Below are positions 37,374 through 46,578 of a stretch of 64,000 bases of DNA, one piece after another; positions within the stretch are counted from its first letter, which is position 1; every line of letters starts with the position of its first letter. The notes under the pieces were generated by a model. It ran no database searches, had not been told where the DNA came from, and was given only the letters and a program-made list of their open reading frames with translations. The translations under genes were made by a program, and so were the position numbers. Source of the DNA: an uncultured Bacilli bacterium (GTDB lineage Bacteria > Bacillota_I > Bacilli_A > RF39 > UBA660); NCBI GenBank assembly GCA_934148535.1, contig CAKPDF010000002.1, forward strand, positions 1-64,000, read 5' to 3'.

Positions 37374-39116
37374 ATGAAAAAAATAGAAAATAATAGTATA
37401 AATTTAAATAATTTAAATGAGAAAGTAGAATTATATGGATGGGTCAATAAAAAAAGAGACTTAGGTGGAGTAATATTTATAGACTTAAGAGATAGAAGTG
37501 GTATTATCCAACTAATAGTAAAGCCAGATAACAGCTCTTATAGTAAGGCTATAGAACTAAAGAATGAAGCAGTTATACGTACTATAGGTATTGTAAAAGA
37601 AAGAGAAAACAAAAATAAAAACATACCTACCGGAGATATAGAAATAGAAGTAGAAGAAATAGAAATATTAAATAATTCAATAGATTTACCATTTGAAATA
37701 TCTGATAACACTACAGCCTTAGAAGATACTAGATTAAAATATAGATATTTAGATCTAAGAAGACCACAATTAAAAAATAATCTTATCATTAGAAGTAATA
37801 TAATGAAATCAGTAAGAGAATTTCTATCTAACAATGGTTTTATAGAAGTAGAAACACCAGTATTATGTAAATCAACTCCAGAAGGTGCTAGAGATTATTT
37901 AGTACCAAGTAGAGTAAACATTGGAAAATTCTATGCCCTACCTCAATCGCCACAATTATTTAAACAATTATTAATGATAGGAGGCATGGAAAAATATTAC
38001 CAAATTGCTAAATGCTTTAGAGATGAAGATTTAAGAGCAGATAGACAACCGGAGTTTACTCAAATAGACGTAGAAATGAGTTTTGTAGATGAAAATGATG
38101 TCATGACTACATTAGAACAAATGATACAAAAAGTATTTAAGGATGTTAAAAATATTGATATCAAATTACCATTAATGAGAATGAAATACAATGATGCAAT
38201 TAATTATTATGGTTCTGATAAACCAGATTTAAGATTTGATATGAAAATTAATGATATCACTAAAATATTCGAAAATACTACCATACCATTCTTTAAAAGT
38301 GTATTAGAAGATAATGGCATAATCAATTGCTTAGTAGTAAAAAATAATGCCTCAAATTATTCAAGAAAAGATCTAGACAAATTAACTGATTATGTTAAAA
38401 CTTATAAAGCTAGTGGACTTGCTTACTTAAAAATAGAAGAATCTATTACTGGTAGTATTGCTAAAGCTTTATCCGAAGAAGAATTAAATAATTTAACTAG
38501 TGCATTAAAACTAGAAAATAATGACTTAGTATTAATAGTATGTGGTAAAAAGAACATAGTCAAAACATCACTAGGAGCTCTAAGATGTAAATTAGGTAAT
38601 GATTTAAACTTAATAGATAATGATGATTATAAACTATTATTTGTTACAGATTTCCCAGTATTTGAATACAGTGAACTAGAAGGAAGATTTTTAGCATGCC
38701 ACCATCCATTTACTGCACCAAAAGATGAAGATATAAATAAACTATTAACAGATAAAGCAAATTGCTATGCTAAAGCATACGATATTGTAATAAATGGTTA
38801 CGAAGCAGGAGGTGGTTCTATTAGAATCCATGATGCTAAAACCCAAAAAATTATGTTTGAAGCATTAGGTTTTTCTGATGAAGAAGCATACGAAAAATTT
38901 GGTTTCTTTATAGATGCATTCAAATATGGAACTCCACCTCACGGAGGATTTGCCTGCGGTCTAGATAGATTAACAATGCTACTTTCTAAAACAGATAACA
39001 TAAGAGATGTAATAGCATTTCCAAAAACTGCTACAGCTTCAGACCTTATGAGTGAAGCACCTAATATAGTAGATGATAAGCAATTAAAAGAATTAGGAAT
39101 TAAAATAGAAAAATAA
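37374..39116 (+). CDS. aspS: aspartate-tRNA ligase
   Basis: A 580-aa class II synthetase charging tRNA(Asp). The N-terminal OB fold binds the anticodon (VELYGWVNKKRDLGGVIFIDLRDRSG). Motif 2 is YQIAKCFRDEDLRADRQPEFTQID and motif 3 GGFACGLDRLTMLL. The GAD insertion domain, typical of the bacterial type, lies between residues ~280 and 415. The start at 37374 follows AAAGGAATGATAATA; the upstream ATG at 37365 lies in the ribosome binding site. The leader is a T-box, so synthesis should rise when tRNA(Asp) is uncharged. No hisS neighbour is present. Confidence 0.97.
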   Translation: MKKIENNSINLNNLNEKVELYGWVNKKRDLGGVIFIDLRDRSGIIQLIVKPDNSSYSKAIELKNEAVIRTIGIVKERENKNKNIPTGDIEIEVEEIEILNNSIDLPFEISDNTTALEDTRLKYRYLDLRRPQLKNNLIIRSNIMKSVREFLSNNGFIEVETPVLCKSTPEGARDYLVPSRVNIGKFYALPQSPQLFKQLLMIGGMEKYYQIAKCFRDEDLRADRQPEFTQIDVEMSFVDENDVMTTLEQMIQKVFKDVKNIDIKLPLMRMKYNDAINYYGSDKPDLRFDMKINDITKIFENTTIPFFKSVLEDNGIINCLVVKNNASNYSRKDLDKLTDYVKTYKASGLAYLKIEESITGSIAKALSEEELNNLTSALKLENNDLVLIVCGKKNIVKTSLGALRCKLGNDLNLIDNDDYKLLFVTDFPVFEYSELEGRFLACHHPFTAPKDEDINKLLTDKANCYAKAYDIVINGYEAGGGSIRIHDAKTQKIMFEALGFSDEEAYEKFGFFIDAFKYGTPPHGGFACGLDRLTMLLSKTDNIRDVIAFPKTATASDLMSEAPNIVDDKQLKELGIKIEK

Positions 39117-39135
39117 TTATTAACAGGGGGATATT

Positions 39136-40593
39136 ATGAAAGATAGTGAATTATATAATGAGACTGCTATAATCTTTAGAAGAACAACAGTAGATGGTTT
39201 ATATGACCAAATACTATATAAACCAATCAAGTGTGTATATTGCGAAAAAGTAAATAATGAACTAGCTATAGTTGATAGTAAAAATACTTATTATAATCAT
39301 TTAATATGTGGAAAATTAGGAGATGCCTATGCCCTTAGAACAAGCATTAAAGACATAATGAATATATATAATCTAAGTAATCCAGATGATGCAAAAAATG
39401 AATATTTTAATTACATAAATGATTTATTGTTTAAAATACTTTATACTGAAAAAGAAGGATTCTTTCTGTATGGGTTTAATAATAAAGATGAAATTATTAC
39501 TGGAGATCAAGATTTTGAAGGTATAAAACTATCAATTCCAAATACTGATATTGAAGAAAAACAAGAAGAACAAAAAGACTTGAATGCCACAGAATTATCT
39601 TCAAAAATAAAAGAAAAAGTAATAGGTCAAGATAATGCTATAGATAAATTAGTAACAACCATATTAACAAACGATAAATTAAAAAGTATAGATGCTTTCG
39701 AAGATAATAAACTAAACATATTATTAATAGGTAATTCTGGAGTAGGAAAAACATTTATGATTAGAACTCTTGCCAAGCAATTAAATAAAGATGTATATTT
39801 TACAAGTGCTAATAATCTAAGTCAAACAGGATATGTAGGTAACAGTGTAACTGATATATTATCAGGTCTAATAGTAAAATGCCAAGGAGATATAAATAGA
39901 ATAAATAATTCCATAGTATTTATAGATGAAATAGATAAAATATCTGCTAATAAAGGTGGACAAATTTCTACAGAAAGTGTCCAACAAGAACTTCTTACAA
40001 TGTTAGAAGGTGGAGAATATTACATCAAAAGTGAAAGTTCAGATTCTCAACTAAATATTTCTACTAAAAACATTACGTTCATATGTGCTGGAGCCTTTGA
40101 TGGAATTAGAAAAAAAGAAAACAAATCATTAGGTTTTAATAATGATATTAGTAATAAAACTATTGCAAAAATAACTCCCAACGATATTGAAAACTATGGA
40201 TTTATTCCAGAATTAGTTGGTAGACTTCCAATTATTATTGAACTTAATAATCTAACCAAAGAAGATATAATTAATATATTAAAAAACAAAAATGGAATTT
40301 TAGAAAGTCTAAAAACTATAATAGAAAAAGAAGAAATAGAATTAATTATCGATGAAAGTACATATGAAGAAATTGCAAATAAAGTTATTGAATATAATCT
40401 AGGTGCTAGAGGAATAAGAGCAATAGTTATAAATACTTTAAGTTCTATCCTAAATAATATTTCTTCGGGTAATATTTCTAGTGGTAAAATAATCATTTCC
40501 AAAGAAACAGTAATAAATCCTAACAATTATGAATATATAGAAAGTAAAAAAGATATAAAAAAGAAAGTTAGGTCTTTAAATGAAAGCAATTAA
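39136..40593 (+). CDS. ClpX-like AAA+ ATPase
   Basis: A 485-aa AAA+ unfoldase of the ClpX type. Residues ~25-60 hold an incomplete zinc-finger-like part (CVYCEK, then one Cys in LICGKLGD). The ATPase has Walker A IGNSGVGKTFMIRTLAKQL, pore loop TGYVG, Walker B SIVFIDEIDKI, and LGARGIRAIV (sensor 2). SLGFNNDIS corresponds to the ClpP-docking IGF loop. An inserted acidic stretch (IEEKQEEQKDLNATE) lies before the ATPase. It could be the organism's ClpX or a paralogue. The next gene overlaps its end by 14 bp. Confidence 0.85.
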   Translation: MKDSELYNETAIIFRRTTVDGLYDQILYKPIKCVYCEKVNNELAIVDSKNTYYNHLICGKLGDAYALRTSIKDIMNIYNLSNPDDAKNEYFNYINDLLFKILYTEKEGFFLYGFNNKDEIITGDQDFEGIKLSIPNTDIEEKQEEQKDLNATELSSKIKEKVIGQDNAIDKLVTTILTNDKLKSIDAFEDNKLNILLIGNSGVGKTFMIRTLAKQLNKDVYFTSANNLSQTGYVGNSVTDILSGLIVKCQGDINRINNSIVFIDEIDKISANKGGQISTESVQQELLTMLEGGEYYIKSESSDSQLNISTKNITFICAGAFDGIRKKENKSLGFNNDISNKTIAKITPNDIENYGFIPELVGRLPIIIELNNLTKEDIINILKNKNGILESLKTIIEKEEIELIIDESTYEEIANKVIEYNLGARGIRAIVINTLSSILNNISSGNISSGKIIISKETVINPNNYEYIESKKDIKKKVRSLNESN

Positions 40594-41533
40594 TCCAATC
40601 CAAGATAGTATTAAAACTTTAGATTTAATTAGCAATGGAATGAATAACGAATTATATCTCCGAGGATATCATCCAATATATTTATTTACTAATGAAAATG
40701 TTACTGGTATTATGAATAACATTGATTTAAGTAATAAAAGAATTCTATTACCTCAAGCAAGTGGAGATCAAGTATTTGACTTTTTACTAAAAAGTAATGC
40801 TAATATTACCACATTTGATATAAATATCCTATCATATTACTTCTTTGAATTAAAAAAAGCTGCAATTATATCTTTAACCAGAGATGAATTTATAGACTTC
40901 TTCTACATTGCCAAAATTGATTTCAAAAATAACTTTTTCAATTTAGAAACATACCAAAAGATAAGATTTAATTTACCTTTAGAAATCAGAAAATATTGGG
41001 ATATAATATTTAAAAATTATAGTGGTAGAAAAATTAAAAATTCAAGCTTTTGTAGAAATAATTATTATTCTAAAGAAGTAATTATTAGCATTAATCCTTA
41101 CTTAAAAGAAGAAAATTATAATAAATTAAAAGAACTATTAAAAGACTTTGAACCAGAATTCATTAACTGCGATATTAGAAATTTATATTTATATCTAAAT
41201 AGTGAATATGATTTCATATATTTTTCAAATATTCTTTCAAAATGTTTTAAAGAAACTCATAATCAATCAGAAATAGTAAATAAAATATTAAAAGATATAA
41301 ATAGTAATATTTCAAAAAATGGAGTAGTAGGGCTATTGTATCTATATAATTACCTAGCAGAAGAAAATATAGAAGCTAAAGAAGAATTATACAATTATAA
41401 TTTTAGAAATAATTTCCTTTCTAATTCTAACAATAGCATTATAAATTTCTCTGATCCATTTTGTGAATCTAATAATAAATTTGGAGATTACATTGATAAA
41501 GATGCTTTAATACTAACCAAAAAAAGAATATAA
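40580..41533 (+). CDS. BtaA/DUF3419-like SAM-dependent transferase
   Basis: A 317-aa protein not fully assigned. Residues ~60-95 (ASGDQVFDFLLKSNANITTF, then DINILSYYFFELKKAAI) closely follow the SAM-binding pattern of BtaA/DUF3419 proteins, where 'GD...LL.......DLN..Q..LLELK.AAI' is typical. BtaA moves aminocarboxypropyl groups from SAM to lipids for betaine lipid synthesis, but other members have other or unknown targets. The middle (EIRKYWDIIFKNYSG) also fits that family. Its start lies inside the clpX-like gene, so they are translated together; why an unfoldase and a transferase would be paired is unclear. Confidence 0.65.
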   Translation: MKAINPIQDSIKTLDLISNGMNNELYLRGYHPIYLFTNENVTGIMNNIDLSNKRILLPQASGDQVFDFLLKSNANITTFDINILSYYFFELKKAAIISLTRDEFIDFFYIAKIDFKNNFFNLETYQKIRFNLPLEIRKYWDIIFKNYSGRKIKNSSFCRNNYYSKEVIISINPYLKEENYNKLKELLKDFEPEFINCDIRNLYLYLNSEYDFIYFSNILSKCFKETHNQSEIVNKILKDINSNISKNGVVGLLYLYNYLAEENIEAKEELYNYNFRNNFLSNSNNSIINFSDPFCESNNKFGDYIDKDALILTKKRI

Positions 41534-41589
41534 AATTTCTCATTAGTTAATTTTGTAGATAGTTTAAAAAAATATGATATAATTAAAGT

Positions 41590-41772
41590 ACCTGAGTAGT
41601 TCGAGATCAATTGTATAAAACCAACTAAAGATATATAAGGGAGCTAAAATATATTATGTGTTGAATACTTGAGCAAAAACAAGGATCCTAAGTAATATAT
41701 TAGAGGCTTACCACCGTGTGATATACGCGTGTGGTTTTATCTTTAAAAAAACGGCTACTTGGGAATATATTT
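41590..41772 (+). ncRNA. ssrS: 6S RNA (RNA polymerase regulator)
   Basis: A non-coding stretch with its own extended -10 (TGATATAAT, 41575-41583). Its ends pair as the closing stem of 6S RNA (CCTGAGTAG near 41591 with CTACTTGGG near 41755), with a more GC-rich, structured interior than its surroundings. A terminator follows. Position between the aspS region and tcdA-rarA equals the place of 6S RNA-1 in Bacillus. 6S RNA mimics an open promoter and holds sigma-A polymerase. Identification rests on synteny and stem pairing, not on a covariance model. Confidence 0.7.
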
Positions 41773-41783
41773 GATTTATAAAA

Positions 41784-41806
41784 GTAAGTATAATACTTGC
41801 TTTTTT
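41784..41806 (+). terminator. terminator of the 6S RNA gene
   Basis: GTAAGT, loop ATAAT, ACTTGC, then TTTTTT: a 6-bp stem with one U-G pair. Confidence 0.65.
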
Positions 41807-41843
41807 CTTATATTAAGTTATAATTTTGTTAGGAGATGTTATT

Positions 41844-42518
41844 ATGTATGAAAGAATTATAAAACTAATAGGTGAAGAAAATTTAAATAAAATTAAAAAT
41901 AAGACTGTTTGTATAGTAGGACTAGGTGGAGTAGGTGGCTTTGCTACAGAAGCCATAGTTAGAAGTGGAGTAGATAATGTAATAATAGTAGATTATGATA
42001 GAATAGATATATCTAATTTAAATAGGCAAATAATTACAAATCAAAATAATATAGGAGAGTCTAAAGTACAAGAAATGAAAAAAAGAATTAAATCTATAAA
42101 TCCTAATTGTAATATCACCATAATAGAAGAAAAGATAGATAGTAATAATATTAATTTAATATTCCAAAATAAAATAGACTATTTAATCGATGCCTGTGAC
42201 ACAATTACTACTAAAGAAGCACTAATAATAGAATGCACTAAAAGAAAAATTAAAATTATTTCTTCAATGGGAACTGGTAATAAATTAAATCCTACTTTGT
42301 TAGAAATATGTGACATTAGAAAGACATCTTATGATCCAATTGCTAAAAAAATAAGAAAATTTATTGCTGATAATAAAATCAAAGATAAAATACCAGTAGT
42401 ATATTCAAAAGAACAAAATCCAAAATTCCAAGGAAGTATACCCTCTATGATATTTGTACCAGCTACCGCAGGATTATTACTTGCTAATTACGTTATTCGT
42501 GATATAATAAATAACTAA
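41844..42518 (+). CDS. tcdA: tRNA threonylcarbamoyladenosine dehydratase (TcdA, YrvM-like)
   Basis: A 224-aa E1-like/ThiF-fold enzyme that cyclises t6A37 of tRNAs to ct6A using ATP. The nucleotide site VCIVGLGGVGGFATEAIVRS and the metal- or substrate-binding strand IVDYDRIDISNLNRQI are clear; CDTITTKEALI is the family's mid motif. The start at 41844 follows AGGAGATGTTATT; the frame runs to 41826 without a site. It is followed by rarA in opposite orientation 0.9 kb on, echoing yrvM-yrvN. Confidence 0.93.
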   Translation: MYERIIKLIGEENLNKIKNKTVCIVGLGGVGGFATEAIVRSGVDNVIIVDYDRIDISNLNRQIITNQNNIGESKVQEMKKRIKSINPNCNITIIEEKIDSNNINLIFQNKIDYLIDACDTITTKEALIIECTKRKIKIISSMGTGNKLNPTLLEICDIRKTSYDPIAKKIRKFIADNKIKDKIPVVYSKEQNPKFQGSIPSMIFVPATAGLLLANYVIRDIINN

Positions 42519-42531
42519 GCGGGTGGTGTTT

Positions 42532-42696
42532 GTGGAATTTATTATTAATAATTTTAACTTAATCTTATCATTTATAACATCATATATAATATCTATCGGT
42601 ATTAATAAAATAACAAATAACAAAATGATAGAAATGATTATGGATAGAGGATATGGCGCTAAAGATGGAGATAGTGATAATTTAATAAATAATTAG
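42532..42696 (+). CDS. small membrane protein, 54 aa
   Basis: GTG start 13 bp after tcdA, behind GGGTGGTGTTT. The peptide begins MEFIINNFNLILSFITSYII, one membrane segment, and ends with a polar tail (MIMDRGYGAKDGDSDNLINN). No family recognised. It is probably cotranscribed with tcdA. Confidence 0.5.
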   Translation: MEFIINNFNLILSFITSYIISIGINKITNNKMIEMIMDRGYGAKDGDSDNLINN

Positions 42697-42728
42697 AAAG
42701 ACCAAACTTTAGATTTAGTCAAATACTT

Positions 42729-43430
42729 ATGTATTTTCCCTATATAAATATTATTGTAACAACATTAGAAAGCATAACAAATCTAAATGAATTTAATATT
42801 ATATTTGAAGAATTAAAAGAAATGAATGTTATATCTAAACTTGATAATGCTGAAAAAGAATTACATGATAAAGATTATTCAAGTAGCGCTACTAAAAGAA
42901 TAAATCAAAATAGAAAAGAAGAAAAAATCAATAAAGAAAGATATAATATTTGTAAGTATAATTTTGAAAAAGATGTTAAAAATACCAAAGGTATAGAAGA
43001 TTTACATAAAATTGCATCATCACCATTATATTATAGATATAAAATACAATTACTAGAAGTTTTAAAATTTAGTATATTAAATAATATTAATAATTACAAC
43101 CTAGATAATATGATTATATCTATCCAAAATAATGATTATCTCTTTTTAGAATATTACTATAAAATATTTGAATTACAAGATAATTTTACAAACGAAGGAT
43201 TAGCAAATATATTAAGTTTTTTAAACATACTACTAAATGACAAAAATGTTGACCGTTTCAAAAAAGTAGAATATTTTGAATTAATCTATTATAAATTAGA
43301 ATACTATGCTAGCAAAAATAAAAAAGGATATAAACTTAATTGTAATGTATACATAAACAAAGAAAACTTTGATGAATGCACTATAAATATTAAAAAAGTA
43401 AAAGAATTAAAAAATGAACATATAAAATAG
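42729..43430 (+). CDS. hypothetical helical protein, 233 aa
   Basis: Not recognised. Soluble and helical, charged, with a Lys/Glu-rich middle (KRINQNRKEEKINKERYN) and a C-terminal half of leucine/asparagine-rich helices. No good ribosome binding site precedes the ATG at 42729, so the start is uncertain; a later Met is possible. Its stop codon abuts that of rarA on the other strand. It lies after tcdA and the 54-aa gene in the same direction and may belong to that transcript. Confidence 0.55.
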   Translation: MYFPYINIIVTTLESITNLNEFNIIFEELKEMNVISKLDNAEKELHDKDYSSSATKRINQNRKEEKINKERYNICKYNFEKDVKNTKGIEDLHKIASSPLYYRYKIQLLEVLKFSILNNINNYNLDNMIISIQNNDYLFLEYYYKIFELQDNFTNEGLANILSFLNILLNDKNVDRFKKVEYFELIYYKLEYYASKNKKGYKLNCNVYINKENFDECTINIKKVKELKNEHIK

Positions 43431-44636
43431 TTATATGTTCTTTAATTTTTCCATAATAGTTTTAAGTATTTGCTCATTCTTATTTTCTTTAGGAATATAA
43501 TAATTAGCATCTTTAATTTCATTTGGTAAATATTGTTGTTTAACATAGTCATTTTTATAGTTATGAGGATATAAATAATCTTTTGAATTTGTTTTAATAT
43601 GATTAGGAACATTGCCAATATTTTTAGAGTGAATGTCCGCTAAAGCTCTATCAATAGCAACTTCAGCCGAATTACTCTTAGGAGATAAAGCAAGTTCTAT
43701 AACTATTTCCGCAAGCGGTATCCGTGCTTCAGGAAACCCCAATCTCTCTGCAGATGCTATAGCAGACATAACCTTAGGTCCCATAGCTGGATTAGCAAGC
43801 CCTATATCCTCATATACTATAACAGATAATCTCCTACATATTATTTCTAAGTCTTCTGCCTCTATTAATCTTGCTAAATAATGAAGACTTGCATTCACAT
43901 CACTACCACGAATAGACTTTTGAAAAGCAGAAATAACATCATAATAGCCATCACCATTTTTATCCATAAAATAATTTATCTTAGGATTTATATTTTTTAA
44001 TACATCCAATGTAATCTTACCATCTTTAGTAGAGTAATATGATATTTCAATAAGATTATATACATATCTTAAATCATTAGCTGATGTTCCAATCAAGTAC
44101 TTTCTAGCAGTATCATCAATACTAATATTTTCAAGTATATTAGAAAGAATTACTTTATCAATAGCCGTACTAACATCTTCTTCACTTAAGGGATATAATT
44201 CAAATATTTGGCATCTACTCCTAATAGCAGGATTTATAGAATGATATGGATTAGATGTAGTCATACCTATCAAAGTAATCAACCCACTTTCCAAATATGG
44301 AAGTAACAAATCTTGCTTATCTTTATTCATTCTATGAATTTCATCCATAATTAAAACAATACCATTATACATTTTAGCTTCTTCCACAACCATGTCAAAA
44401 TCCTTTTTATTATTAATAACAGCATTTAAACTTCTATATCTTACTCCTAATTCATTAACCATAGCATTAGCAATAGAAGTCTTTCCAATACCAGGATGTC
44501 CATATAATATCATTGAAAATAGTTTTTTATGTTTAATCATATTAGAAAGTATCTTTCCATCTCCAATTAAGTGTTGTTGACCTATAACATCAGATAACTT
44601 CTGTGGTCTTAATTTTATTGCTAATAACTCCTCCAT
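43431..44636 (-). CDS. rarA: replication-associated recombination protein RarA (MgsA/YrvN)
   Basis: A 401-aa AAA+ clamp-loader-like ATPase that acts at stalled replication forks. Walker A is ILYGHPGIGKTSIANAM, Walker B VLIMDEIHRMNK; sensor 1 TLIGMTTSNPY; the C-terminal MgsA tetramer domain has GSDVNASLHYLARLIEAEDL and YEDIGLANP. The start at 44636 (MEELLAIKLRP) agrees with the family and is preceded by GGTGATTGAT; four more upstream codons are open. It stands opposite to tcdA, as the yrvM-yrvN neighbourhood suggests. Confidence 0.95.
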   Translation of the reverse strand: MEELLAIKLRPQKLSDVIGQQHLIGDGKILSNMIKHKKLFSMILYGHPGIGKTSIANAMVNELGVRYRSLNAVINNKKDFDMVVEEAKMYNGIVLIMDEIHRMNKDKQDLLLPYLESGLITLIGMTTSNPYHSINPAIRSRCQIFELYPLSEEDVSTAIDKVILSNILENISIDDTARKYLIGTSANDLRYVYNLIEISYYSTKDGKITLDVLKNINPKINYFMDKNGDGYYDVISAFQKSIRGSDVNASLHYLARLIEAEDLEIICRRLSVIVYEDIGLANPAMGPKVMSAIASAERLGFPEARIPLAEIVIELALSPKSNSAEVAIDRALADIHSKNIGNVPNHIKTNSKDYLYPHNYKNDYVKQQYLPNEIKDANYYIPKENKNEQILKTIMEKLKNI

Positions 44637-44753
44637 ATCAATCACCATACTAATTTTACTATATATTTTAACTTTAGTAAATAAAATTTATTGCAATTAT
44701 TTATCAATTATTATATACTTTATCTATAATATAAATGTTTTAGTGGTGGTAGT

Positions 44754-45158
44754 ATGAGTATTATAGAATATAATGAAAAACGAGATAATTTATTTAAAAT
44801 AAACAAAGAAAACAAAAGAATTATTTATTTTTTCAAAAGAGTATCTAATATGAGTATATATATTTCTTTAATATATATAAGTATTAAACTATTTAATTTT
44901 AATATAATTCCTTCTTTAATTATTAATGGTATTATTTCTCCTATACCAACATTACCAATATACAATATCTTAATAAATAAAGAAGAAAAACAATTACAAG
45001 ATAAATTAGAAATCATCTATAATGAATACAAAAATTCCCAATTAGAAACTACAAAAAAGAAAGAAAATAATAATATAACAAACATTACCCTCCTAAAACA
45101 ATCTAGTTTAGAAACTATTAATCAAAAGTTAGTTAAAGCAAAAAGATATCCATATTGA
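44754..45158 (+). CDS. small membrane protein, 134 aa
   Basis: Not recognised. Two membrane segments (residues ~32-50 and ~55-75, with a PIPTLPIYNI stretch) are followed by a charged coiled-coil-like tail (NKEEKQLQDKLEIIYNEYKN). AGTGGTGGTAGT precedes the ATG. It is first in a run of three small genes with two-helix membrane hairpins and charged tails. Confidence 0.55.
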   Translation: MSIIEYNEKRDNLFKINKENKRIIYFFKRVSNMSIYISLIYISIKLFNFNIIPSLIINGIISPIPTLPIYNILINKEEKQLQDKLEIIYNEYKNSQLETTKKKENNNITNITLLKQSSLETINQKLVKAKRYPY

Positions 45159-45205
45159 CTTTATAACAATATTAATATATAATACAAGGCATTAATGGAG
45201 GAAAT

Positions 45206-45757
45206 ATGGGAAAAAAGATAAAATTAGAAAAAGAGTTTATTGATGTAGAAACCTCTTTCTTAGAATTAAAAAATTCTAATGCCAGTGATAGTGAAAAAAT
45301 AGATAGTATGAATTATTTTATTACTTGTATTTCAGAATATATAGAAAAAATAAATTTAGAAAATGAAAAATTAATAAGGAAATATAAAAAGACTGTAGAA
45401 AATTTGCTCACATTTTTTAAAATTGGTACTGCTACTAATATATTAGTCTTATTTTTAGGAATATTTAATCTTTATTCAGTAGGCAATACTTGTACCATAA
45501 TGTGCTTTATTATTTTAATACTAAAATCCTTATCAAGTACCAAAAAGAATTTCTGTATCTATTTTAACAATGGTGTTATCGAGCAATATAACAAACTTTC
45601 TGAAGAATGTCAAAAAGAACTAGCAATTATAAAAGAAAAAATAAAAAAGAATGAAAAAGATAATAAAATAGCAAATAACTATGAATACAAAATAAGAAAA
45701 ACAGAAATAAGTTATAAACCAACAATAGCGAAAAATAAATCTAGAATTAAGCACTAA
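45206..45757 (+). CDS. membrane protein with coiled coils, 183 aa
   Basis: Not recognised. The N-terminal ~70 residues and C-terminal ~65 residues are charged and helical. Residues ~75-110 form two close membrane segments (TATNILVLFLGIFNL; NTCTIMCFIILILKSL). TGGAGGAAAT is the ribosome binding site. It is followed by a strong terminator. Confidence 0.6.
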   Translation: MGKKIKLEKEFIDVETSFLELKNSNASDSEKIDSMNYFITCISEYIEKINLENEKLIRKYKKTVENLLTFFKIGTATNILVLFLGIFNLYSVGNTCTIMCFIILILKSLSSTKKNFCIYFNNGVIEQYNKLSEECQKELAIIKEKIKKNEKDNKIANNYEYKIRKTEISYKPTIAKNKSRIKH

Positions 45758-45766
45758 ACAAAAAAT

Positions 45767-45815
45767 AACTGAAAGTTAAAACATATAGCAAATATGTTGA
45801 CTTTCAGTTTATTTT
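45767..45815 (+). terminator. long hairpin terminator
   Basis: AACTGAAAGT pairs with ACTTTCAGTT, with an inner ACATAT/ATATGT helix around AGCAA; the 3' side runs into TTTATTTTATT. Confidence 0.75.
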
Positions 45816-45888
45816 ATTGTATAATAAACAACCAGTTAAGGGAAAATTATATAATTTTAATTAATCAAACGAATTGTCATAAAATAAA

Positions 45889-45907
45889 ATATAGTTATGT
45901 ATTGTAA
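45889..45907 (-). repeat. dispersed 19-bp intergenic motif, copy B
   Basis: On the minus strand identical over 19 bases to the copy at 14101-14119. It lies ~20 bp upstream of the next ribosome binding site. Confidence 0.6.
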
Positions 45908-45931
45908 AAAAAGAAGAAAGGAATTGGTATT

Positions 45932-46558
45932 ATGAACGATAAATATATAATTAAAGGAGGAACAGTTTGTATATCTACAGATAATAATGGCTATAAACCC
46001 AAAGATTATAAAACATATACAAACGAAATATTAACATTAGAAAACTTCATAGAAACTTGCAATAAAGAAATTCAAGAAAATAACAGTAAACAAAAGAAAG
46101 AAAAAAAAGAAAGAAAAAATAAAATACAACTATCTGCTATAATCAGTAGTATTTTGATTAGTTTAATCTCAATAAATATTAATAGTTATAGTGCTATAAT
46201 ACCTATAATATATTCAATTTGTTCTGGAACTATATTAGGTATCACAACTACAACCATTTTTAGTCTTTTAACTAAAAGTAAATATAATAAAAAAATAAAA
46301 TCTCTAGAAGAAAATAATCTAAATATTGCAAATATAAAAGAAAAATATGAAAAGGATTTAAAAATATTCAATGAAAAGTCAGCAATTGTACCCGCTGAAG
46401 ATTTATATAAAAGAGATAATAATCGCTATGAATATAACATTGAAACTGCAAAGCAAGAAAAAATTACCACTATATATTACTCAGTATCAGAAAAGCCATC
46501 ACTATTTAAAGTAGTAACCAATCAACCTAAATCAAAAAAATTAACAAATAATAGATAA
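45932..46558 (+). CDS. membrane protein with coiled coils, 208 aa
   Basis: Not recognised. The plan matches the 183-aa protein upstream: charged helix (KQKKEKKERKNK), two membrane segments around residues 69-110, then a charged helix (KIKSLEENNLNIANIKEKYEK) and a polar tail. AAAGGAATTGG precedes the ATG. It is followed 20 bp on by the pentapeptide-like gene. Confidence 0.6.
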   Translation: MNDKYIIKGGTVCISTDNNGYKPKDYKTYTNEILTLENFIETCNKEIQENNSKQKKEKKERKNKIQLSAIISSILISLISININSYSAIIPIIYSICSGTILGITTTTIFSLLTKSKYNKKIKSLEENNLNIANIKEKYEKDLKIFNEKSAIVPAEDLYKRDNNRYEYNIETAKQEKITTIYYSVSEKPSLFKVVTNQPKSKKLTNNR

Positions 46559-46578
46559 AATTATTATGGAGTTTTGGT

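Noticed and set aside
43633..43881. Plus-strand open frames within rarA (also 44392-44580) and other antisense frames
   Set aside because: They are opposite to clearly conserved genes, lack ribosome binding sites and resemble no protein; they are by-products of biased codon use.
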